Shown here in pieces: positions 31,538 to 40,705 of a stretch of DNA of 64,000 bases. How positions within the stretch are numbered: the first letter of the stretch is position 1; every line of letters starts with the position of its first letter. Source of the DNA: Pyrus communis (Eukaryota > Streptophyta > Magnoliopsida > Rosales > Rosaceae); the NCBI RefSeq assembly GCF_963583255.1, contig NC_084809.1:2327001-2391000 (forward strand). Reading direction: 5' to 3'. The position numbers and the translations under genes were made by a program. Under the pieces are notes generated by a model, which was given only the letters and a program-made list of their open reading frames with translations, was not told the DNA's origin and searched no databases.

Positions 31538-33396
31538 TATATACTACTACAAAAAACACTTTGCTCAACGAAATAAGATTTGTTGTGCAAAGTCTGATTT
31601 TGTTGCTCAAAACCTTGCGAGGCGAAATTTTTGTCGTGCATGATTGATCGCGCAAAGCTCGTTACGATTGCACGACGAAAATAAATATTTGCCTTTGCGG
31701 GTCAAAATATTTCATCGCGTAAAGTTTTTGGTTTTTTATTTTTTATTTAATTAAATTAATTTAATATTTTACGCGATGAAATCAATTGTTTGAAAGACGA
31801 AATATTTTGTTGTGCAAGGTATTTTATTTTTGTTTTATTATTTCTCTTATTTTAATTTAATTATAGTAATTGTTTGTGCGACGAAATATTTGGTAGCGTA
31901 AGATTTTTCGCATTTTACGTTTTTAATTTAATTTAATTGTATCCTTATTTTTTTTAATTACTTTAATTTAAATTGACCATATTCAAAATAAAATTACATA
32001 TGAAAAATAGTGATCAAATTATCCATAATATATATTATATTAAAAATGTACACATAAATTAACAAAGTACAATAATAAAATCCTAATACAAGTCTAATGT
32101 GGTGGTAGTGGCAGTGGATATGGTCCGATAACGTCTTAGTCCTCAACTTTCGTCGTCAAAGTCTCGACGATTCCCTACAAACAAAACAAACATGGTCAAA
32201 TAACAAAAAAACAACATAAAATAATACCAAAAAATGGGCATAATCTCCCCTAAAATTGGCATACCCCAAACTCCACCCCACACCAAACCCAATTAATTAA
32301 CTCCAAAAACACATATTAATGAAAGAAAAAATTTGGGGAGAAAATACCTTTTTGGCAAGATTGAGAGTGAGTGAGAATGAGAGAAATGAGTGAGTGTGAG
32401 AGAGTTATAAGAGATAGTGAGAGAGTGAGAGATGAGAGAGAGTGAGAGTGAGATAGAGAAGAGAGAGTGAGTGAGAGTGAGAGATAGAGAAGAGAGATTA
32501 AGTGAGAGGAGTGAGTGTGAGAGAGAGGGTCGAATTTAGGGAGAGGGAAAGAGATAAGAGGTAAGAGAATAGAGAAAGACATTGAGAAAATTGTGGAGTA
32601 GTTATTTTGGTTTTAAAAACCGTATCACTTTGCATGACAAAATATTGGTCGCGTAAAGTCTTAAAAAAAATTTCTCGTGCCCCATTTTTGGCGCCCACCC
32701 AAATTTTTAGGGTTTTGTGCGACTAAGTGTTAGTCATGCAAAGTTTTGTGCAACGAAGGATTCGTCACTCGCAAAGTCTTAAAAAAAATTCCCACATCCC
32801 ATTTTTGACGCTCACCCAAATTTTAGGATTTTGTGCGACGAAATATATGTTTGCCGCGCAAAATTAAATTTTTTTTTTTTTTTTTATAAATAATAAAAAA
32901 GAAAATAATTTTATTTTACAATTTAAAATATAAATAAATTAAAATAAATAGGGTTTAGATGACCAAGTGATTCGTCTCACAAAAAAAAATAATTTAGTTT
33001 AACAATATAAAATTAAATAAAAAACAAGTAAATAGGGTTTAAGCGACGAAATATTGTTATTCGTCGCGCAAAGTTTTAAAAAAATAATAAAAACTTATGA
33101 AAATAACTATATTTTAAAACTTATAATATAAAATTAAATAAATAAATTGGTTTAGGCGACGAAATATTTGGATTTTGTTGCGCAAAGGTTTTTAAAAAAT
33201 AATTTTTTTATTTTTGTTAAGACTTTGCGCGACAAAGTTCAAAATTTCGTTGCGCAAAGTAATTTTGAGCGAAGATGTTTGTTTCATTGCACAAAATTGT
33301 CTTTTACTTACGCGACGAAGTTTAAAATTTCATCACACAAAGTGATTATGCATGACGATGTGCGTTTCATTGCGCAAGGGGTTTTTTTTACTAGTG
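31538..33396. mobile_element. CACTA-like non-autonomous transposon
   Basis: The right end reads, on the minus strand, CACTAGTAAAAAAAACCCC. The left end has the degenerate counterpart TACTACTACAAAAAACAC. TTA flanks both sides (31535-31537 and 33397-33399), the 3-bp duplication expected of CACTA. The interior carries many short direct and inverted copies of a motif like GCGACGAAATATT or TTGCGCAAAG, the subterminal repeats bound by CACTA transposases. No transposase ORF is present. GA-rich sequence (32360-32560) gives only low-complexity ORFs. It splits the 5' leader of the HIR4 pseudogene. Confidence 0.8.
32360..32560 (+). repeat. GA-rich low-complexity tract
   Basis: Imperfect GAGAGT/GTGAGA repeats inside the CACTA-like element. 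ORFs on the opposite strand are Ser/Leu runs and not proteins. Confidence 0.85.
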
Positions 33397-33685
33397 TTAC
33401 TAGGTAATGGCCGTACAACTCTGTCGTTTGTTTAATTGCTCAGAAAATGTGTGTCCGTTTCATACTCCTTCGCTTCATTTTCTGTCTGGGTACCGAGAAA
33501 ACAAAGAAAGCCGAAAAGGGTTATGTATATATGAACTCTTAGGCGTTATGCTCTTATCTCTTTTATGCATGGATATTGTTTTCATCATTCGAATGTTAGA
33601 TCTGTGCTTTAATGCTTCATATTTTGTTGTGATCTCAGTCTTGTATTTATAATTTTGGAAAAATTCAGGATCTCTGTACTGAAAA

Positions 33686-34660
33686 ATGGGTCAAGCACAT
33701 GTCTGTGTTAAAGTGAAGCAGTCAAAAGTTGCTGTGAGGGAACAATTTGGGAAGTTTGATGGTGTGCTTGAACCAGGATTCCGTTGCATGCGTATCGTGT
33801 TTCGGGTACAAGGTAGGTGGTGAGCTCTCACTGCGCGTGCCGTGCGACAACTTAAAGTTCAATGCGAAACCAAGACCAAGGTTTTCAGCTTCCCTAGGCT
33901 TCCTTTATTTCACATTCCCTGAATGATCTGTTGTGAAATCCTTTGGTTTTCAGCTTCCCTAGGTTTTTCAGCTTCCTATAATTTATATTATACTAAGCCA
34001 CTAACATGTATAATATAATATAGATAAAAGCATTAAAAAAAGCATTGAAATTATAACTTAGAGAACAAAAGGAAGGGAGCATGTGGAAAGCATAGAAAGC
34101 ATGAAATTATATCATATATAATTTGTATAACGTAAGGAAAGCATCAGGAAAGCACAGGAAGAAAAGCATCAGTTACCCAGCTCTCGGTACCAGCTGCAGT
34201 TGCAGTCGATGGTCAAAGGTGAAGGTCTCCCAGTGGCAGTCTGATTTCTGAGGTTCGAGTGAAGAAAAAAAGGTAGATCCAAATTTTATACAAGGATCAA
34301 TTTTTTGGTCAATTATCACGATTAAATCATCGCGATTCTCTCCAGATTTAGTGCCATTATCTATGATTTTTTATTTATTATTATTATTTTATTTTTTTTT
34401 TGTGATTATCCTCTGAATTTAGTGTCAAAGTATTTGGAAAGTACTGCATCCGGACAATCAGATACACGTATCCCATGTATCCCCACGTGTTAGATATGGG
34501 ATACGGGGGGTAAACCACTGTGTCCATGCATCGTAGCATCTCATAAGTTGGTGACCGTGTGCGATTTATTGTGTTTATTTTCTCAAAAATTATCTGTTTG
34601 CAGAAATTAGATGGAAAAATTAAGTGATTTTGCAACAATAGCATTGCAAATTTTGTGTTA
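33686..34660 (+). pseudogene. HIR (copy 4, pseudogene): HIR4: exon-1 remnant and 3' flank
   Basis: The start codon region reads [20 protein letters not shown] and continues to LEPGF. An extra base near 33791 (GCATGCGTATCGTGTTTCGG against GCATGCCCTGGTGTTTCGG) then breaks the frame, and five more bases are inserted near 33840. The exon-1 end and the start of intron 1 are present (to about 33960, with a partial duplication of TTTTCAGCTTCCCTAGG). Exons 2-5 are gone, replaced by unrelated DNA up to about 34540, where the HIR1-type 3' flank (CATAAGTTGGTGACCGTGTG) resumes. The leader upstream is split by the CACTA-like element. Not functional. Confidence 0.9.
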
Positions 34661-35071
34661 AAACACGAAAGTTTGAACGAAGAAGAACCATGACTTATAT
34701 TCTAATTGATTGATTTCGTTACATAAAGAATCCAAACCATAATCTCATAAAAAGTTGTTGCAGAGGAAATTAACCAACAAAACTTCATCTACCAGGATGT
34801 AGGCTGATTACCACTACGTAAACATACCATAAATTGCATCAACTTTTCCGAATTAATAAAGGTAACTTACAATATTACTACTTTAACTTACGAGGAATTT
34901 GAACCTGAAACCAATGAGTTGAACATAGAAAAAATAAAAAACATTGCAACATGTATGCATCAAATATCTAAGAAAATAAAAAAATGCGTCTTAGATTACT
35001 AAATATAGAAACATATGCATCTACGCTTTCAAGGAAAAAAGAAAAGAAAAAAAGAAACACATCATCTAAGG

Positions 35072-35670
35072 TGTATAAATTACTAGATTACATTACATCA
35101 ACCTTGTACTAGGGTTACAATGCAACCTAGACAATCTAAGCAACAAGTATGTGATGGCAACCAGAGTTTGTCCAAGAGAACCTACCTGTGTGGGACGCCA
35201 TTGATGTAGGCACGAGATCGTTTTCTACTTCCACTACTCAATAATTCCTTTACTGTATGAATAGGTTTCAATGATTTTAAGGAGTTCAACAAGTGGAAGC
35301 TAGCAGGGACTAAACCTCAAATATATACACACACACACACACACATGTATGTATTTATATATATATATATATGTGTATGTATGTATGTATGTATGTATGT
35401 ATATAGCTAGGGTTCCTACACCGCCGACCTATTAACAGCTGTGTACAACCCTATCAACTTTAACTATAATTGAGTCCTATCATGATTCGATATCTTTGCA
35501 TTGAATCTTAATAAGGATTCCTATAAGTTAGTTGCATAGAGTTAAGACTCCATGATTCTCATGAAATCAAGATTTCTAGATCACGTGTATCTCAAGCAAT
35601 CCGTATAATGAGTTGCTTGTAATCCAAGTAATCCAATTCATCACACATTGTCATTCACTGGAACTTTACA
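35072..35670 (-). repeat. Copia LTR
   Basis: About 599 bp, bounded by TGTATAAA on the left and TTTACA on the right and directly following a polypurine tract. It contains an (AC)n/(TA)n/(TATG)n microsatellite at 35320-35403. Confidence 0.7.
35320..35403 (+). repeat. Compound microsatellite
   Basis: Runs of AC, then TA, then TATG units within the copia LTR. Confidence 0.95.
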
Positions 35671-36104
35671 TTCTCCCACTTGAATGTCAATGAAGATGTC
35701 CTAATATAATGAGAACTCATGGGGATCATCGAGTCATCAATATTTTGCGATTAACTTTTCTAGCAACGGGTCACTTTGAATCGAATGCAGCAGAAAACAA
35801 AGAACACATCGGGGCACTCTAGGATTGCATCCACATCCAACTTAAAGCACTATGTTACTATCAAAGTCATGATATCAAGAGTTAGTAAGCAAAATGCCAG
35901 CTCACCATAAAAAAACTGAGATTGTCATCTGTACAAAAATTTATTAAGATGAAATATGAGTGGTTATTGAATCAAACGTATAAGTTGATAGTACCAAAAT
36001 AATTCAAACGTTGACTGATAAACCAAGCAAACTTGAACATGGTTGTTCCAGTGAACTGAGTGCTTACTTGCACTCATTAACTGAATCAAAAGTTTCTCTA
36101 ACAC

Positions 36105-36299
36105 CCATATTGAAAATGTGCTTCTTGAAATCTCCCACTAGTAGAGCCTTTGTCATGTGGGATCAGCTACCATAAGATCTATGCCTATGTGCTGAATATC
36201 ACTAGTTCCCTTCTTGACTTCATCTATCACCTTCAAGTATTTCATATCCATTAACCTGCTTGCCAACAATCTCTTATTGTTCTTCGTGGAGAACACCTT
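36105..36299 (-). pseudogene. Copia pol fragment (RNase H C-terminus)
   Basis: The minus strand reads KNNKRLLASRLMDMKYLKV, then DIQHIGIDLMVADP, the conserved end of the copia RNase H domain (usual form: E-M-KYL...I...HI-T..M.ADPLTK). It is interrupted by stops and a frame change right after ADP. Only about 65 residues remain. Confidence 0.75.
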
Positions 36300-36399
36300 C
36301 AAGTCTACTTGTTGTATATAATTGTGTATCCATTTCTCTCATCACATTGTAAAGGAAACCGAATTAACGAAATGGACAAAAATTGTACTCTTCCTTTTT

Positions 36400-36875
36400 A
36401 TACTAACATGAAAGCAAAATGAAGCAGACTAAGTGATTTTTTTGACTTTTTAATCAGATAAGGATACTATACAAGGGAAAACTGGTCATTTACCCACTGA
36501 GCTCTGCGCTGCTAGCTCTTTATATCTCAGCAAATTTGGCTTGGATACAAGAAATTTATCACAAACAATAACTTTACAAGAATCAGCAGCAGTTTCAACT
36601 TTACAAGGTAAAGGCCTTAAAACTCTGTCCCTTGTTTGGTTGCTCAGAAAATGTGAGTCTGTTTCATACTCTTTCGCTTTATTTTCGGTTTGGGTGCCAA
36701 GAAAACAAAGAAAGCCAAAAAGGGTTATGTATGAACTCTTAGGCATTATGCTCTTTTTTCTTTCATACATAAATACAATTCAAAGTTAGATCTGTGCTTT
36801 AATGCTTCATATTTTGTTGTGATCTCATTCTTGTATTTATAATTTTGGAAAAATTCAGGATTTGTGTACTGAAAA
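36400..36875 (+). promoter_or_regulatory. HIR5 promoter, leader and 5'-UTR intron
   Basis: Array promoter block with the TATA-like motif (CTCTTTATATCTCAGCAAAT near 36515) and a leader intron: donor TTTACAAG|GTAAAG near 36608 and acceptor AAATTCAG|GATT near 36859. Very close to the HIR2 leader. Confidence 0.6.
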
Positions 36876-38002
36876 ATGGGTCAATCACTCGGTTGTGTTC
36901 AAGTGAAGCAGTCAAATGTTGCTGTGAGGGAACAATTTGGGAAGTTTGATGGTGTGCTTGAACCAGGATTGCATTGCATGCCCTGGTGTTTCGGGTACAA
37001 GGTAGCTGGTGAGCTCTCACTGCGCGTGCGACAACTTCAAGTTCATTGCGAAAGCAAGACCAAGGTTTTCAGCTTCTGTAGTCTTTCTTTATTTCACGCA
37101 CATTCCCTGAATGATCTGTTGTGAAATCCATAGTTTTTGTGTCAGGCTATAATAAGTGGTATTATCTCCGAAATTTTTTTTTGCCATGTGAGTTAATTGC
37201 TTTTTTTCAGGATAATATGTTTGTGAAAGTGGTTGCATCGATTCACTATCGCCCCTTTCCAGACAAGATACCGGATGCTTTCTACAAGCTCTTGAATGCC
37301 GACTCACAGATTCGGGCTTATGTGTTTGATGGTAAGACTTGCAGAAAGTGATTGATAGAGATTGTTGCTTGTATAGATTGGAAGCTAATATTTTGGTACT
37401 CTTCAGTTATTAGGGAAACTGTGCCGAAATTGGAGCTTGATACCGTCTTTGAGCAGAAAAGTGACATAGCAAAAGCTGTTCAAAAGGAACTTGCAAAGGT
37501 GACAGTATCATATGAACTAAACTAATTAGAAGGGTTATATCTTGCATAACTTTCGCTGAGAACCGATAAAAAATGTAACCCTTTTTTTTTTTTTTTTGAC
37601 ATTTTCGTTACAGGCTATGTATGATTATGGTTTTGAAATAGTCCAGACCCTGATTGTGGATATTGCACCACATATTGTAGTGATGAATGCGATGCATGAG
37701 ATCAATGCAGGTAAATTTCACAAAACAAATGTCACTCACTTGTTTTGAAAATTTCAGTTTGTGATTAATTGCTTATTCTATCTGTTATTTTTCTATCTGA
37801 CACAACAGCTGCAAGGAAGAGACTGGTGGCGGAAGAGAAGGGGGAAGAAGAGAAAATCCTGAAGATCAAGCGAGCGGAAGGAGAGGCAGAGTCCAGGCAC
37901 TTGGTAGGGCTCGGCATAGCGCGCCAGAGCCAGGCCATTATTGGAGGGCTGAAGGACAGCGTGCTCGACTGTTTTACAGAGATTATGCTAAAGAGGGGAT
38001 AA
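36876..38002 (+). CDS. HIR (copy 5, short form): HIR5: HIR protein with shortened C-terminus
   Basis: Five exons: 36876-37064, 37211-37331, 37407-37498, 37614-37710, 37809-38002, the same lengths as HIR2, all frames and splice sites intact; 230 residues. It starts [10 protein letters not shown] (Gly2, Cys7 for lipid anchoring), has the SPFH core and the coiled coil ([17 protein letters not shown]), and ends [15 protein letters not shown], homologous to the HIR2 tail. It lacks the last ~60 residues of normal HIR. Exon 4 is strongly changed ([15 protein letters not shown]), losing the conserved [12 protein letters not shown]2 and HIR5 share the deletion and leader intron, so they descend from one shortened ancestor. 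Whether it is expressed or works (for example by co-assembling with full-length HIR) is unknown. Confidence 0.8.
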
Positions 38003-38759
38003 AAGCTTCAAATGGACAAGTATATCTGCAATGCTTGACTGCTTAAATTATTCATCGAAGACTAATTATCAACTCTACCAGTTCTAAAGTTTTAATAGTT
38101 GGTGTGTCAAATGCTAATTATTATGTTAATTCTCTTAAATCTTATCTGTTTTCAGACATCAGATGTAAAAAAACGAAGTCCTTTGGATCAACAGCATTGC
38201 AATATATGGGTTGAAACTGTTTTTACACTTCCTTGAAATGCAGCAACTATATTCTCCGCAGGTATAAACTAAGTTTCGAATTCAAAATCGAAAGCAACAA
38301 AGAACTTTTTCCTAATAAATCAGCTAAATACCTGCCAATCTAGTAAATAATCAACAACATTTTCGCCGAATTTTATAGGTTGTGTTGAGATTTATTAATT
38401 GGATTGATTATGTTACGTTTGGAGGTTGGATAATGTGAAGATTTTTGAGTTTAGATGAGAGAAAGAAGCGCTGGTCACGAAGAGTGTTCAACCCAAGTGC
38501 GCCAATATAATCAAATTGTATGATAAATTTACGGCATAAGCATTCGAGTCTATAAGTTATATACAATAATGCATATATTATGATCACGTGACATGACAAA
38601 ATTTTCTCCTAAAGCAAATAGTTGACCACAACTCTATGGAAGCCTTATCACTTGGTAAGTAAAAAATTACAACACATTTAAAGGAACTTAATCACATTAT
38701 ACAAAGTCACATGAAAAATTGCAAGTAAAGAAAATTAATTAATGTAAATGACCAAATTA

Positions 38760-39160
38760 TGCTTTTTCCTTTAATACTAGCACGAAGGCGAAATGGAAGA
38801 GGGTAATTTTGACTTTTTGATCATAGAAGGGTCGAATCCAAGGGCATACTGGTCATTTACCAACTGATCAGCTTTGGTAATCCTTTTATATCTCACAAAT
38901 TTTGGCTTGGATTACAAGAAATAATTCACAAACAATTTTACAAAAACCAGCAGCAATTTTAGCTTTAAAAGGTAAAGTCCGTACAACTATGTCTCTCGTT
39001 TGTTGCTCAGAAAATATGCGTTCGTTTCGTACTCTTTCGCTTTATTTTCTGTTTGGGTGCCGAGAAAACAATACAACTGGAGTTCAACTGATTTCTTTTC
39101 TTTAGATCTATGCCTTATTGATTCATATACAACTTTTGTTACTAGTTTAAGCACTGAAGA
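38760..39160 (+). promoter_or_regulatory. HIR6 promoter and leader
   Basis: Array promoter block (TTTGACTTTTTGATCATAGA, GGTCATTTACCAACTGATC, TTTTATATCTCACAAATTTT). The leader resembles HIR1's near the ATG (TACTAGTTTAAGCACTGAAG), grouping HIR6 with HIR1 rather than with HIR2/HIR5. Confidence 0.55.
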
Positions 39161-40414
39161 ATGGGTCAAGCACTTGGTTGTGTTCAAGTGAAGCAGTCAA
39201 AAGTTGCCGTGAGGGTGCATTTTGGGAAATTTGATGATGTGCTTGAACCAGGATGCCACTGCATGCCCTGGTGTTTCGGATACAAGGTAGCCGGTGAGAT
39301 CTCTCTGCGTGTGCGGCAACTTGAAGTTCGATGTGAAACCAAATCCAAGGTTTATGCCTTCTGAATTTAGCCCTTACTTTACATTCCCGGAACGATCTGT
39401 AGTGAAATCCACAATGTTTATGTCAGACTATGTGAAATTATGCCGGAGATAAAATCTCAATATGTGACATAATTGGTCTTTTCAGGATAATGTGTTTGTC
39501 CAAGTGGTTGCATCGATTCAATATCGCCCATTGCCAGATAAGATGTGGAAAGCTATCTACACGCTCTCAAACGCCAACTCACAGATTCGGACCTATGTGT
39601 TTGATGGTAAGACTTGCAGAAAGTGATTGGTAGACATTGTTGCTTGTATAGATTGGAAGCTACTTTCTTACTCTTCAGTTTTTAGGGCAAGAGTGCCGAA
39701 ATTGAGCTTGATGCTGCCCTTGAGCAGAAGAGTGACATAGCGAAAGCTGTTGACGAGGAGCTTGCAAAGGTGAAACAATTGTTTATTTTTAATAGAAATG
39801 GTTATATCTTTGTGTAACATTTGTCGAGAACCAATGAAATTGTAGCCATTTTTTCATTACAGGCAATGTCTGCTTATGGTTTCGAAATAGTCCAGACCCT
39901 TATTCTGGATATTGTGCTGGATGTTCATGTGAAGAGAGCGATGAATGAGATCAATGCAGGTAATTTCCACTCAAAAAATGTCACGCAAATTGTTCCGAAA
40001 TTTCAATTTGTGATTTGGTTATTGCCCTATGTTTTGCTATCTGTCATCATACAACTACAAGGCACAGATTGGCGATGAGAGAAAAGGCTGAAGCAGAGAA
40101 AATCATGCAGATCAAGCGAGCGGAAGGAGAGGCAGAGTCCAAGTATTTGGTAGGGCTTGGCATAGCACACCAGCGGCAAGCCATTGTTGACGGGCTGAGA
40201 GACAGCGTGCTTGTCTTCTCCGAAAATGTTCCCAGAACAACAGCCAAGGATGTCGTGGACATGGTTTTGGTGACTCAATACTTTGACACCATGGAGGAGA
40301 TTGGTGCATCCTCAAAGTCAGTCTGTTATCATCCCGCATGGGCCAGGTGCGGTCAAGGACATTGCTTCGCAGATTCGAGAGGGTCTCCCTCAAGCCGATT
40401 ATGGTAAGGACTAG
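39161..40414 (+). pseudogene. HIR (copy 6, pseudogene): HIR6: near-complete HIR copy with frameshifts
   Basis: Exon-equivalents 39161-39349, 39486-39606, 39679-39769, 39863-39959 and about 40055-40414 follow HIR1. Lesions: exon 3 is 91 instead of 92 bases (one G lost at CCGAAATTGAGCTTG); the intron-4 acceptor CAG is now CAA (ATACAACTACAAGG near 40050); and exon 5 has lost two bases near 40320 (TCAAAGTCAGTCTG), so the C-terminus after IGASSK is out of frame. Exon 2 has [11 protein letters not shown] for [11 protein letters not shown]. It retains the FSENVP and [11 protein letters not shown] segment, so it belongs to the full-length lineage. Sequencing error in one site would not rescue it. Confidence 0.85.
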
Positions 40415-40705
40415 AGATGGGATAAGAACTTCGGACGAACAAATGCATCTGCAATGCTTGACTCCCTAAATATTAATAGTTGGTGTGATAATTGCTCCTT
40501 ATCATGTTAATTTTCTTAAAAATTATATGTTTCTAGAAATCAGATGTAAAAAAAATGTCATTTGCATCCACAACATTGCAACTTTTGTGTTAAAGTACGA
40601 CAAAGTTCTAGTTGATTGATTTCGTTTCTTTACATAAAGAATACGAAATTAAACAAAAAAAATATAAAACTGAACTCATACAAGAAGAAATTAACCAACA
40701 AAAGT

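Larger units (their letters stand above)
35072..36299 (-). mobile_element. Ty1-copia retrotransposon, 3' remnant
   Basis: Minus strand, truncated at its 5' side (36299). The order on that strand is a 3' end of pol (see separate entry), about 400 bp of non-coding DNA, the polypurine tract CAAGTGGGAGAA (35671-35682), and then one LTR (35670 down to 35072) with TGTA/TACA ends. The 5' LTR, gag, integrase and most of reverse transcriptase are missing, so no target duplication can be read. It interrupts the HIR4-HIR5 spacer. Confidence 0.8.

Noticed and set aside
32316..32698. Ser/Leu-rich minus-strand ORFs
   Set aside because: They are translations of the GA-rich tract within the CACTA-like element.
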